Positions 22,801 through 39,604 of a stretch of 64,000 nucleotides of DNA are shown here, one piece after another (the first letter of the stretch is position 1; each line of letters starts with the position of its first letter). The notes beneath the pieces are model-generated. The model saw only the letters and a list, made by a program, of their open reading frames with translations. It did no database searches and was not told the DNA's origin. The stretch is taken from the NCBI GenBank assembly GCA_963573385.1, contig CAUYLG010075506.1, positions 62,001 through 126,000 of the forward strand, written 5' to 3'. The translations under genes were made by a program, and so were the position numbers. The DNA comes from Cacajao melanocephalus (lineage: Eukaryota > Chordata > Mammalia > Primates > Pitheciidae).

Positions 22801-23959
22801 TGACAGCATCCTCCCTTTTCCTTGGAGACTCTAGCAGGAGACCCAGGATCTCTTCAGGGAGTGGGAGGGAACAGCAGTACTCCACATGTAGAGGACCAGG
22901 AGCACACAGCAGGAACTGTGACTCCTGCACTCTGCCGACTGTGAGAAAGGCTGGACCTGGACATGGGCGCCACAGGCTGCAAAGGGCTGGCACAGAGAGG
23001 TGGCAAGGTGGCTGGGCGCATCAGGGGAGAACTCCACCCCTGCCCCCACCCTGCCAGAAAAGCTCTGGAAAGCATTTGGGCAGCAGATGAGCTGGGGTTT
23101 CCCAGCCCCTCCACACGTGGCTGCCTGAAGGGCATGCCGGGGCGATGGCCGGGGCTTGGCAGGTGGCTGGGTGCAAAGGGTCCACCCTCCCCACTCCAGC
23201 CCCCAACCCCTCAGGCTGCCACTCCCACAGACCAACGAATACACCCAGGCTGCTGGTTGAAGCTGGGCCCGAAGGGCTTTGGCAGCCAGAGGAGAGGGAG
23301 GAAGGACGAAGTCCCAGGGACCCTGCAGGGCTGTGTGGAAGGTGGCACGTGTGTCAGAGTTCAGGTTGGGTTGCTCAGGGGGGCGGACGCCCAGGGCTGA
23401 GGCTGCAGAGACAGCATCCAGCGTCTGCCACTTGGCAGCCTCGAGCCACACCATCTGCAGGCGAGCTCCCAGGGCCGCCAGACCTCAAATCCTGCTCCCG
23501 CCGCCCTTGGCCTGGCCTGAATGCCTGGCATGGACCCTCCATGTTCTCAGAGGCTGCCAACGCATCTTGTTTGGCTGTGACCTGGAGCGATCCAGTGTGG
23601 AGGACTGCGCTGGCTTTCCGAGGGGCAGACAAGGAGGGCCCTATTCGGGTGCTGGCGGAGGCTCCAGGAAGCCCAGCCTCCTCCCTCACTCACACCTGTG
23701 GTCGCTGGACCTGGGGCTTGTGCCACAGCCGCTCCTGTCCTTTGCTCCGAAGAGACGGCATCCAGGGAGCTCAGGGCACACTCTGATGGGGCTTAAAGCC
23801 CTCCCTGAAATCCCTGAGGACACACCCAGGGAGGCTGATGAAGGGAAACTGAGGCCCAGAGGCCTCGGTGGTGGTGGAGAGGTGAGGACCAGAGGGACTT
23901 GCTGTGGGTCTCACAGGGTCTGACTATGGGGTACTCCTGCTGTCTGGGCTGGCTTATCT

Positions 23960-24475
23960 GTTCCCGTGTGTAAACGTGTATGTGTGCATGTATACATGTG
24001 TGTTCATATGTATATGTGAATGTGTATGTATGTGTGTATAAGTGTGTGCATGTCTGTGTACATATGTGTATGTGTATACATGTGCATGTGTGTGTGCACG
24101 TGTACATATGTGTGTATAGGTGTGTGCATTAGTGTGTATGTGTATGTGTGTACCTATATATGTATATGTGTGTCTGTGTGTATATATGTATATACATATG
24201 TGTATGTGAATGTGTATACATAGGTATGCATGTGTGTCTGGGTGTGTCTGGGTGTGTGCATGTATATGTATGTACATGTATGTACAGGTGTGTGCGTGTC
24301 TGTGGGGGGTATGTGCATGTATGTGGACGTATGTGGATGTGTGTACATGTGTGTTTTGTATAGGTGTGTGCATGTGTGTGTGTGTATAGGTGTGTGCATG
24401 AGTGTGGATGTGTGCCCGTGTGTGGATGTGTGCCTGTGTGTGTATGTTTGTGTGCGTGTGTGTGTGTGCATGTTC
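23960..24475. repeat. GT/GTAT-rich microsatellite block in BGN intron 1
   Basis: About 0.5 kb of alternating GT broken by AT, CAT and C substitutions (for example TGTGTATGTGTATACATG). Its translations in all frames are Cys/Val/Tyr or His/Thr rich and are not genes. Alternating purine-pyrimidine sequence of this length can adopt Z-DNA. Confidence 0.95.
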
Positions 24476-27400
24476 TGGCAGGAGGGAGGGGCTCAGTGTG
24501 AGGTGGCGGGAGAAGGCAGGGGCCAGGCTTTGGGAGGACAGCTGGGCCTCTCCATCTCCAGAACCCCCTAAACTGCCACCCCCAGGCTCGGTCGTCCCCA
24601 CCCCCAGGTTCTCGAAGGCCCAGAGGCGTGGTTGGAGCCCCTGTGGCTGAGGAGCACAGCTGAGGTCTCAGGGCCTGGAGACGCCACAGCAGAGCTCCAA
24701 GCCAGGCTGAGTGACTCGGGGAAGTCAGAGCTTCCCTCTTGGCCTCTGCTTTCGTGTCCATAAAATGGGGAGACTCACCGGCCGGCTCCAGGGAGCCTTT
24801 CCCTAGGGTCCCTGGCTCCCTCTGGCTTCGTGGGCCCCCTGCCACCTCCCTCTTCGGGAGAGCTCTCAGTTTTGTGCCAGTTCTTTGAGGGGAAATGAGG
24901 GCTGTGCCGGGAAGACTGCCCGGCCCCCACCCCTCCAGCCTGCCCACAGCTTGGGCACAACCACGAGCCATGGAAAACCAGCCAAACCTTGTCCTTCTGC
25001 CTCTGTCACGGGGCCCGGGCGTATGGGCCTCCTGGCCCTCAGCCTCCCTCCCTGCTCTGAGGGAACCTCTTCCCCTCGCCCCTTGCTCCGTCTCCTGGAG
25101 ACCCCCCAGACATCCTGCTATATCAGACAGCTGCCTCCAGAGTCCCTGGCACCCCATAGCTGGTCCTGGGAACCCAGCTGGGACCCCGATGACCAGTCTT
25201 GCCGCGACTGGCCTGCCCTACGCCTGTGAGTTTCCTAACAGGAGTGCATACAGGGAAGCCCCAGCTCCCAGGGAGCCCCCGGCCCTGGGCAGCCGTGCCT
25301 ATGGAGTCCTCCTCCAGGCCAGTGCGTGGGTCTTGCGGGGCTCTAGGCTAGCCACGGTCACATGGTCCTCTGTCCCCTCAGCCTTCCCCAGCCCCTCCCA
25401 CAGCCTCCCCTAGGCCCAGCCGGGCCACCCCAACCCCACCTGCCCAGGTGGACTGCCCATCCTGGAGCTTTCCGGGGCTCTGGTGGGGCGTTCCAGCCCT
25501 GACTCACTCCTCCTGGGAGGTAGTGGCTTTGGCACGGGCATCAGGCAGGGAAAGGCGGGCAATCTTCTCCCTCCCCGCTCCATCTTACTCTCCCGCCTCC
25601 ATCCTGCCCTTCCCGCTCTCTCCCATGCCTCTCCTCCTCCTCCTCCTGCCCCCGGGTGTCCAGCGGCACTGGGTGAGGGCCCCGCAGCAGCAGCAGGCAT
25701 CAGAGGTCGTGCCCTGCCTTGCCCGGGAGGAAGGGAAACGCCATCCAGGTAGGCGAGGGCTGGGTCTTCTCCCTACTTGGGGCCAAGACCCTCCGGGGGC
25801 CTCCCTAGGTCCTGCTGGGCCGACCTGGGGCTGCGGTCGTGGGGACTGAAGGCTCAAAGGAATGAAGGAGGCTGCACCCAGCAGGGGCCTCCTGGTGACC
25901 CCAGGGGTCAGCACAAAGTCCAGCTCCACATGAGGGGAAGCTGAGTGAAGCCCTGGGCTCCGACTCCCACTTTGCAGTGTAGCCCGGGGGCTATGGGCTC
26001 AGGAGGGCTCTGGGGCTGGCTGCGGAAAAGCCACTCCACTGGCCCGGCAGCCGCTGTAGCTGCAGCCTCACCAGAGGTCCCTCTGTCCACAGGTGTAGGA
26101 GGGGACGTGGGCAGCCCCTTGGGGGAATGCCAATGCAGGGGGGACGTGTACCAGCAGAGGCTCCCTGGAGCATCTGGGAGAAGCTGCTCGGGGCACAGGA
26201 CAGGCCTCCTTCCCAACTCGCTCCTGGGATTGATGGAACCGGAGGCACAGCGCTTGTGCTCAGACCCAACCTGGCCCGGAGTTGGCCTCAGGCCCCTGGC
26301 CCACTGGTTGCTAGGACCCCGAAGCGGCAGCCCCTGGCAGCCAGCCCAGCCCCCAGGTCAACTGGGCCTGCTGGGGAGGCATTGGGCAGGGCAGGGCTGC
26401 TCAGAGGGTCTGGCCTAGGCGGCGGAGTCCCCACCTCCTCACAGCCTCCATAGACCCCTGCAATCAGCAGCTGGCTCAGGGGGCTCACCTCGCCCTGCTG
26501 GAGCCCCAGCCAGCCCTGCCCCAGCCAGGACTGGTCCTAAGTGAGGGTCTCCTGGGGATGCGACAGCTTCAGGTCTGCCAGAGGCTCCTGCTGCTCAGGT
26601 GGGCTCCCCATCTCCAGATGCACCCAAGGCCACCCCAGGCAATCCAGCTGGGAGGCGAGCAGGGCAGGCGTGTTTATTCCCACTTAACAGATGGGGAAGG
26701 TGAGGCTGGGGGGAGACCTGGGCCTTTGCCAGGGAGTCAGGGTAGACATAGCAGTAGGAGAGCCAGGCCTCCAGCCTCTTCCCATAGGGCATCTTCCCAG
26801 CTGCCTCTGGACGGGGAACTGTGTCTGATGAGGGGAAGGAGGCAAGCAGAGGTGGGGGCTGGGGGCTGGGCCGCTTCCCCTCTGCTCCCACCCGCCACCT
26901 CAGCCTGGGGGGCCTCAGGCAAGCCTGACCCTGCCCTGCCACCCTGGCGGCAGCCTGCTCCCCTGGGGGGGGCCTCTCTGGGTTAGGCTGTGGGCAGGGA
27001 GGAAGAGTGGGAGCAGATCTGGGAGCCCCAGGGCTGTTTGGGCCAAGGCAGTGTGTGGGAGCACTGGGGTGGGGTCCAGAGGAGGGAGCCAAGGCCCAGG
27101 GCAGTGTGGGGGGCACCATGCCTTCCACCTCTGGGGCCTCCACTCAGCACTGCCTCAGTCAACTTTCCCCGTGGCCTCAAAGGATGTCCCCTTTGTCTCC
27201 AGCCTGCCTCCCTGCCTTGGCCTTAGAGGTGCTCTGAGAAAGGTGGGCAGGGTGGAACGGGACTCAGGAGGTAAGAAGCAACTCACAGTTGCCAAATTCA
27301 ACTAACTTCATCCAAGCTGCCCTCAGCCCGGAACTCAAAGGAAGGATTGGCCCAGGCAGGAGGCTACAGTGGTGTCCCCAAAAGTGAATTCTTCAAAGCC

Positions 27401-27725
27401 CATGGGGGCCAATGGCTAGGATTCCCCCTCACCTCCTCCACATAGCCTCACGGATGCCCCCACCCTGAAGTAGGCTGCTGGCAGACTCAGAGGCCTGGGG
27501 GCCCCGAAGACTTGCTAATGGGGAGACATTTCATCACCCCAATGAAGCCATGTCCTGTCATGGATAGGGAGGGAGCAGTGGAAGGGGTGAGGGAAGTAGA
27601 GTGGAAGGGGTGCCATCCGGCCAGCAGCACGCGCTCCCTTCCTGCCTGGAGCCCTCTGCCCACACTCTGCCCTCTCTGCCTCCCGCCCCAGGGTCTGGCC
27701 ATCCCTGTGAGGGATGGGAATGTAG

Positions 27726-31499
<3,774 letters not shown>

Positions 31500-32572
31500 A
31501 GGCAGCTGCAGCCACCACCGGGGAACACAGCCGGACGTCCTGATGGGGAGGCAGAGCCAGGGAGCCAAGCCCAGACCCAGCTGCATCCATCCCAGCCCCC
31601 TACCTTGGGTCCCTGACCCCAGCTCACTGCCCCATCATGGCCTCTCCCTGGCTCCCAACGGTGCAGGTGGGCGCAAGGCCTGGCCCCCATCACTTGCCCC
31701 CTTGGCCTCAGAAGTGCCCTTGCTCTCCCCCAACCCCCCCCCAAAGACCCCCATGAAGCTTCCTTCTCATCCAGTCCCAAACCCAAGTATCCAAGGCTCC
31801 AGTCCTAGGAGAACGGTCCCCAGGTCGGCAGGAGGGAGAGGGTCCATAGGAATGGGGACAGTGGGCTCTGCCAGACACGCACGTTCTGTTCCTCCTCCTC
31901 ATCCACTTCCAGCCTTTCAACCCTTCCCACCCTGCAGCTCCCCTCAGCCCCCTTCCAAGTCCATGCCCTGTCCCTCCCAGCCCCCCCAATCCACTGACCC
32001 TGAGACCAGTCCCCCCTTCTGTTCTGTCTTCCTCCCCTCCTCCTTCTCTCTCTCACTTTCTCTCCCTCTCTCTCCCTCTGTGTCTTGTGCTTCCTCAGAT
32101 CTTTCTCGTGTCTGAGCTTGGTGGCCTGTCCCCTCCATCTCTCTGGACCTGGCTTCGCCTGTCCCTCTCACTCTGCACGCTCTGACCTTCTGCCTTGAGC
32201 TGGGTCTGCTTTCTGTCTCACCAGCCTGGATCTAGCCCCTGCCCACAAAAGCTTGGGGACAGCGGCCTCCCTAGCCTGCCCTGCTCAGGCCTTGCCCCCA
32301 GAGCTGTATAGTCCTGGAGGAGGCTGGGAGGTGGAGGCCCGACACTCCGTGCAGATGGCACCATCAAGCAGGGAACCCTAGACCTGTCAGGCCCTGGCCC
32401 TTCCGCCCCCAAGAGACGAGAGGCCCCACATCCCGCCAGAGTCCCAGACACCAGTTTTCATGGAACCCCCGCCCCCCATGGCTAGGTCTCCCCTTACCCT
32501 CTGGTCCAGCATGAGGAGGGGCTGCTTCTGAGGTCGGTGGCTGTCTTTCCATTAAAGAAACACTTCGCAACA
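31500..32572 (+). other. BGN: BGN 3'UTR
   Basis: About 1.07 kb between the TAG and the predicted cleavage site. C-rich, with a C/T-only stretch around 32,030-32,085. It ends shortly after ATTAAA, matching the human terminal exon layout. The cleavage position is inferred. Confidence 0.85.
32551..32556 (+). terminator. BGN: BGN polyadenylation signal ATTAAA
   Basis: A common variant signal in 'ctttccattaaagaaacac', with cleavage expected 10-25 nt downstream. No AATAAA occurs closer to the BGN stop codon. Confidence 0.85.
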
Positions 32573-33857
32573 TGGCTCCATGTGCTGCTTCTGCGGCGGC
32601 CTGGCCTCTCCGTGCCCCTCCCAGCCCTTGGGCTCCTCGCCCTCAAAAGAGAGGCCCCATCACCCTCAGGTCTGGGCTAGACAAGGAGGCCCTACGTGAT
32701 GGGGCTAGCCAGTTTCCCCTCCCTTCTAGACACTTCCATGGCCCCAGCTGTCCTAAGACGGGGCTCCAGAATCCAACCACGCCTGAATGGCTCCTGCCTT
32801 CTCAGCGTGGAGCCATTGCCAAGACCACGCCGACTGCCCGGCACCAGGCTAGAGCCTGGCAATCTAAGCGGGGCCCTGCCTGCCCAGCTCCATGGAGTCT
32901 GGGGCTCACAGAGAGGCAACGCCAACACCCGAGGGTGAGACAAGAAGGAGGGGCCCCATGAAGCCAGGGAGGGGTGCTGAGGGCACCCACTTGCACCAGT
33001 CTGGCCTTGGCTCCCCAGTCAGCCCCCAGCAGGTCACACTGTGTGCCAGGAGAGCCAAGCTCAGGCTGCAAAAGAGGATCCAAGTTCGGGGCCAGGGAAG
33101 CCTGCGTGCTGGAAACACAGGTCGTCCTTGAAAGGGCAGCTTAGAGGGGGACAGTCCCCAGAGCAACGCTACCACCTGTGCCTTTCCCTCGGCCCTGCAC
33201 GAAGGGCCTCAGAGAGGTGGCGGGACCTGGGCCTTCCCTGGCACTGCGTGTTGGCTCCTCACACATAACTGTGCCTTTATGCCTGGGCTGGCACTGGGGC
33301 ACTGGTGTCCCCAGGTTTCTCCTTTTTGGGATGGGAGGCGCCACGCAGTGTGGTGGCCTAGCGATCGAATGTCACCAGCAGCATCATAGCACTATTCTGG
33401 GCCATGTGCTCCATGGCCTGGCAACGTCTGCTGAGCTGGGCAGGCGCGGTGCAAGAGAACTGGCCAGGAGCCAGGAGTCAAGGCTTTGGGCAAGTCCCCT
33501 CGCTGGCTGGAAGGAGGGGCAGCCAGCACCAGGGCCTGGCAGAGATAGAAAGACGGGGCTTCTGCCCATTCATCTGAGTGGGTCTCAGGGCACTGGCTCT
33601 GTGTCCACTCTTCCTGCCTCCCTCTCAGCCTTGCGCCTCCGTTCCTCTCTGTCTCCCTCTCATTTCATGCACCTTCATCACACTCGTCCTCTGCGTGTCC
33701 CAGCAAAGGGATGCAGCGTGGGTGGAGGTGCCACAACAAGCCAACAGGACATGTGTGATCTGGATGGTCAGCGCAGAGGAAGGCGTCCTGTGTGCTGCAT
33801 GCTTAGCCTGCACGGTAGGGGGCGCCCTGCAGGCAGCACACCCTCTGCCTGGACCAG

Positions 33858-33907
33858 AGTTGGACAGGGTCACAGCCTGCAAAGTTGGACAGGGTCACAG
33901 CCTGCAA
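33858..33907. repeat. 25-bp tandem duplication (2 perfect copies)
   Basis: Two adjacent identical copies starting at 33,858 and 33,883, each beginning AGTTGGACAGGGTCACAGCC. Recent in origin, since there are no differences between the copies. Confidence 0.95.
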
Positions 33908-34067
33908 GGGCTTCCAGATCATGGTGGAAGGCAAACTCCATCCCCAGAGCAGTTGGTCCTGACCACACTGTGAAGATGAATCACACAGCCTCACTACCGT
34001 CAACTGTGGTGAAAGCTACCAGATAATACAGGCCAAGGTGAGACTGATTTGGGCTTAAAAAAGAAAA

Positions 34068-34279
34068 TGGCCAGGCCTGGTGGCTCACGGCTGTCATCCC
34101 AGCACTTTGGGAGGCCAAGACAGGAAGATTGCTTGAGGCCAGGAGTCCAAGACCAGCCTGGGCAACATAGTGAGACCCCATCTCTAGTAAAAAAAAAACT
34201 ATAAAATTAGCTAGGCATCTTGGCACATGCCGGTGGTCCCAGCTACTCAGGAGGCTGAGGTGGGAGGATCACTAGTGCC
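34068..34279 (+). mobile_element. Truncated Alu (AluJ-like), + orientation
   Basis: Starts 'ggccaggcctggtggctcac' and runs through the left arm, the A-rich middle ('taaaaaaaaaactataaaat') and 'ggctgaggtgggaggatcac', where it stops; most of the right arm and the poly(A) tail are missing. The diverged sequence, with 'cctgtcatcccagc'- and 'gcttgaggccaggagtccaa'-type features, fits the older J class. Confidence 0.88.
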
Positions 34280-34595
34280 CAGAAGGTTCTCTCTGCAAGC
34301 TGCCAGCCCCCTACATTCACTTGCAAGTGGCTTGGAGAGTAGGACTGTGCTCAGGGCCCTGGCTGTAGCACAGGAAGGCTGATGGGTGCTCTGCAAAGAC
34401 GGAAGCAGAGGACAAGTTCCAGCCGATCTTTGCTTGAGTAGGAGCCCCTGAACTTAAGGACAGATTGGGTGTAGTGTGAGAACAGGATTGGTTGTGATGC
34501 TCTGTGGCCTGAGGTCCCAGTGGGGAAGGGGGTCCTGAGGACCACCACCTAAGGGCCTGAAGCATCCCAGAGCCATTAGAAGGCAGCAGGCATGG

Positions 34596-34755
34596 GCTTA
34601 CACACGTATGCACACACAGAAACACACACATGTGCACATGCACACAAATGCGTACACAAACACGCATGCACACATGCACACTTGAACACACAGACGCAAT
34701 CACACAGAAACACAGAAACATATGCACGCACAAACACGTGTCACACAAACACGCT
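34596..34755. repeat. CA-rich low-complexity block
   Basis: ACACA and ATGCACACA motifs, about 160 bp, imperfect. Confidence 0.85.
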
Positions 34756-35282
34756 CCCTTGGGGAGCAGCCGTCGAAGATGTGGGGCCGGGGCGGGGCTG
34801 CTTCTCAGCACTTGCTGCAAATCAGGTGCCTTCTGGGCGCAGCAGGGCCCAGTGGGAGCCTAAGCCGAATCCACTGCTAGGGTTTAGACGAGTCTAGGCT
34901 TGCCAAAGGGGCAGCAGGCCAGACCTTGGCAGGCTGGGCCAACGATGCAGGCAGGGCCCCTGAGGGACACGCCCCCTCCTTAGGGGGCTGCAAGGGCAGG
35001 TGGCAGGCCTGGGAGCCAAGGCAGAGGGGCTGCTCTGAGGACTTGGCAGTGGCCTAGTCTCCAGGCTCTGCTCCCGTGGGCTCCGGCTCTAGTCTGAGGA
35101 GGCCATGACCACAGGAAGAGGCCAAACCTCTGCCTGCCACTCTGGACGGCCAGGGCAGGGCACCATTGCCAGCAGACAGTCCTTGTCTCCCTCAGCTTCT
35201 GAGAAGGCACAGCCTCTTTCAGGTCCCTTTCAGGGACCCTGAAACTGGAGCAGCACTGGCAGGAGTTATACTCAAAGAAACA

Positions 35283-36712
35283 TCTCACATCACAACACAC
35301 AACACACAACACACAACACACACACGCAACACATCACACACAACACACATGCACCACACACAAACAACACACACAACACACAAACACACATACAACACAC
35401 ACAACACACCACACATGACACACAAAAAACACACCACACAATACGACACACAACACACACACTACACACACACAACACACAAACAACACACCACGCACAA
35501 CACACACAACACACACACATGCACACAACACACACAACATACACACAACACACACAACACACACCACACATACAGCACACACCACACACACACCACACAC
35601 AACACACAACACACGCAACACACCACAGACGCCACACATGCCACTCACTACACACAACACACACAAAACATACACACAACACATTACACACACAGCACAC
35701 CACACACACAACACAACACACACATCACACACACCACACACACAACACAACACAGACACCACACACGCCACACACGCCACACAACACACACGCAACACAC
35801 TACACACACAGCACACCACACACACCATGCACAACAGACACAGCACACACACCACACGCACAACACATACAACACACCACACACACCACACATGACACAC
35901 ACAACACACACAACACACAACACACCATGCACAACACACACAACACACACAATATACACACAACACACACACAACACACACAACACATCACACACAACAC
36001 ACAACACACAACACACCACAGACACCACACACTACACACACTACACACAACACACATGCTACACACACAGCACACAACACACACAACACATCACACACAC
36101 AACACACACAACACAACACACACACAGCACACACGCAACAGACTACACACACAGCACACCACACACACAACACACACAACACACACAACACACACACAGC
36201 ACACACGCAGCACACCACACACACAGCACACCACACACACAACACACACAACACACACACAGCACACACGCAACACACTACACACACAGCACACCACACA
36301 CACACAACACACAACAAACACACAGCACACACACAACACAACACACACAACACACACAACACATACAGACAACACATGCAACACATATACAACACACACA
36401 CATACAGAACAGACACACAACACACAGCACACACAACACACAACACATACAGAACACACACACAACACAACACACACAGAACACAACACACACACAACAT
36501 ATACAGAACACATACAACACACAACACACACAACACATACAGAACAGACACACCACACACAGCACACACAACACACAGAACACATACAGAACACACACAC
36601 AACAGAACACACATAACATACAGAACAGACACACAACACAACACACACAGCACACAAACACACAGAGAACACACACAACACACACAACACACACACACGC
36701 ACACACACTGCA
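35283..36712. repeat. 1.4-kb CA-rich satellite-like array (CACAACACACA type) with internal higher-order period
   Basis: Almost pure A and C for 1.43 kb, mainly CACAA/CACACC units, with rare G or T marking variants (AGCAC, CGCAAC, CTACAC, CATACAGAACA). The variant markers recur: 'cagcacacacgca' recurs at about 36,126, 36,198 and 36,261 (spacing 72 and 63 bp), showing blocks of 60-75 bp duplicated as units. A different variant set (ATACAGAACA) dominates after 36,360. Open frames through it (His/Thr or Cys/Val only) are not proteins. Confidence 0.95.
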
Positions 36713-36829
36713 TCACCAGCCAGAGCCTTCCAGAACAACCAGGAGTGGATGTACTGAAGCCAAGCAGCACAAGAGGCCTGAGGTGTGTCACGGGCAGGGC
36801 TCTGCCGGCCCAGAGCTCCTCGGTGGCCC

Positions 36830-37580
36830 AGCTGTCATGGATAACCACAAACCGGGTGGCTCACCAGAGGAAGTGGATCCTCTCCCAGTCCTGGAGGCCG
36901 GAAGTGCAAAATCCGGGTGTCTCAGGGCCACACTCCCCAGAGGCTCTAGGGAAGGCTCCTTCCTGCCTGCCCCAGCTCCAGCAGGCTCCAGGCTCCTGGG
37001 CTCATGGCTGCCTCACTCCAGCCTCTGCAATCACAAGGCTTCATGTGTGGGGGGGTGCGTGTGTGTGTATGTGTGCAATGTGTATGTGTACGTTTCTGTG
37101 AGTGTATGTGTGTGTGAGCATGTGTGTGTGTGTGACTATGTGGGGGTCAGCATGTGTGTGTGCATGTGTATGTGTGAGCATGTTTGTGTGTGTGTGACTG
37201 TGTGTGTGACTCTATGTGTGGGGGGGTGCATGTATGTGTGTGTGTGCAATGTGTGTGTGTGTTTCTGTTGGTGTACGTGTGTGGTGTGTGCATGTGTGTG
37301 AGTGTGTGCATGTGTGTATGTGTATATGTGTGTGGGGGGTGTGGGTACATATGTGTGCATGTGTGTATGTTTCTGTGTGTGTGTGTGTGTGTGTGAAATC
37401 TCCCTCTTGTAAGGACACTTGTCGTCGCCTGCAGGGCCTGCCTGGATAACCCAGGATAATCCCCCATCTCAAGGTCCTTCACTTGATCACCTCTCCAAAC
37501 ACCCTATTTTCAAATAAGGCTGCATTCCGGTTCCAGGGGTTGGGACACGGACACCTCTGTGGGGGCATTTTTAGCCTGCC
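36830..37580. mobile_element. Old interspersed repeat, second copy, split by a GT microsatellite
   Basis: Begins 'catggataaccacaaaccgg' and continues with 'cctggaggccggaagtgc'. After the GT block it resumes with 'ctcttgtaaggacacttgtc', 'tcacctctccaaacacc', 'ttttcaaataaggctgca' and 'ttgggacacggacacctc'. The order of motifs matches the same family as 8,088-8,490. Family name not assigned. Confidence 0.7.
37045..37397. repeat. GT-rich microsatellite
   Basis: About 350 bp of GT with ATGTGTGC and GGGGGGTG interruptions, ending in a pure GT run at about 37,376-37,395. Lies inside the interspersed repeat at 36,830-37,580. Confidence 0.95.
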
Positions 37581-39604
37581 ACTGGGCTGCAAGTGGACTT
37601 GGACTTGGCCCCTGAGGCCTTGGGGGAGGGGCTGGGACCTCAGCCAGGGAGAAAGTAGGCATGAGAAGGCCGGTGGTGGGGGGCCCAGGCCCAGCCAAAG
37701 GGGCCCTCACTTTAGGGCTGGCAAAGGAGTTGCTGTCCCAACAGTGGCAGGAGGGACCTGGGCAAGGAGGGGGCATGGCCCAGAGGCCCGGGAGAGGAAG
37801 GGCCTGGTGACCAGACAGGGGCCAAGGAGCTGGGAGAGAAAGCGGTTGTGGGAAGGGAGCGGGTGCTGAAGGGGCTGGAGGCAGGTGCTGAGAGAGGAGA
37901 GAGGGGGGTGAGATTGCGGGTGAGGCAGCCGGGCGGGATGGCAGGCAATGGCTGAGCGTGGGGAGCTCCCAGTGGCTTTGGTATCTTGGGCTGAGACAGC
38001 CTTTGAGCTGTCTGTATTGCCGAGCAGTTGTTGGCAACGTGGGAGATTGGAGTGGGGACTGAGGCCTGGAGTGCCCTAAGAAGGCCCGCCCAGGGCTTGC
38101 GGGGCAGGCTGGCTTGGGACCTGGGAGGGCTGGAAAGCAGAGGGCTCTGGGCGTCCCCGGGGCTGGTTCTCTAAGCACCTTCAGTGCGGAGGACTTGGTG
38201 TATGGGAGAACTTTGCAGCAAACTCCCCCGTCTTTACTGATGGAGGATCCAAGAGGGGCTGGCCAGTGAGCAAGGATCACCAGTGACACTGGCAGCCTTT
38301 GCCTGGCACTCAGGTGCCCTCATTCCCAGGCCTGGGCCCTCTGTCCCAGCCCCAGGGCTCTGTACTGGGAACCGACAGATGCAAACCACAGAGAAAGGAC
38401 CATCCCCTCACCTGTCCATTGGCAGTTTAGGGACCACAATTTGCTGAGGACTGGGGACTTCCATGACACTTTGTTCATTGGCCATCTGACCCTGGCCTCA
38501 GCGGGACTCATCACAAAGGTATGCACCATGGCCAGCTCTTGGCTGGATCAGCCGTGAGCAGCGCCCTGGGGGCCCGGGAGAAGATGCAAAGTGGTGCGGC
38601 AGGTAACCCTGCCTCAGAATTTCTCCCAGGAACTCGCTTCCTCCCCCTGGCCAGAGAGGGCGTGTGCTGAGTCCGAGGTCAGAGAGCACGGAGGGGGAGA
38701 TGCATGAACACCCAGCCCAGGCAGCAGCTGCTGCAAGCTCAGGGAGATTCCCCCATGTGGATAGCAGCCATCAGTTAAATGAACAACCTCCATCCTCCAG
38801 GGGTGCTCAGTATGTTCCCTGGTCCCAAAGAGAAGACAGTGACCAGTGGCGCAGTCCAAAGGGAGTCTTCTCTCTTCTCGTGAGCTCTCACAGCCACTTC
38901 TAAGCCTTTAAGTGTGGGTCTCCCCAGCCCCACACCCTCGCTCCCAGAGCTGCCCACACATGTCCGCTAAGAGGTGTTTGCCTTCAGCCAGGACCCACCC
39001 CTTGCCCAAGGGATGCTCCTGCTGGGGGTCACCAAAGGAGGCCGGCTCAGCAGGCTGCCTCTGCCTTTGCTCACTGGAGCAGGGCCCTGGGGCCTGGGAT
39101 GGAAGGACATGACCCCAGGGGGCCTGCCACCGTGTGGGAGGCCAAGAAGGGACACAACCTGAATGCTTGGGAGAAAGGAGGCCACGGGCCCCTGGGAGAC
39201 ACTCCTGTGCTCACAGCTCCTCTGCCCTCCTGTGGTGCCAGGGGCCAAAGTCCAGCTTCCAACCTGCCCCGGGTGGGATTTGGTGCCCTCTGGGCCTCCC
39301 CTCCCCCATTTGGAATGTGGGGTGGTAAGAGGAGCAGCTCCTCCAAGGTGGCAGGGCTCTCGTGCAATGGCCAGAACTCAGCTCCTGACAAGTTTCCAGC
39401 ATGACTGGGGCTTGCTTCAGTCCTGATTTTTCCCATCTGGGGCCATGAGAAGTCACAGCCTGTGTGTGGGGGAGGGCACCGGGGCGGGGGTGTCCCCATG
39501 GGGACTCCGGGCCCTGAGGAGCAGCCTACCTGACCCCCTACACATGCCCCAGGCTCTAGGGTTGCAGGAGCCAACACCCAGGAAAAGCTGCGCCAGAGTG
39601 GAAG

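Noticed and set aside
23954..24601. His/Thr-rich minus-strand open frames
   Set aside because: Translations of the GT microsatellite in BGN intron 1.
35283..36712. Regular repeats considered as a CRISPR array
   Set aside because: Primate DNA. The units are simple CA variants without unique spacers.
35166..37301. 711-codon open frame (His/Thr-rich) and several long Cys/Val-rich frames on the other strand
   Set aside because: They are translations of the CA-rich simple repeat, which lacks stops in these frames. There are no domains and no splice or promoter context.
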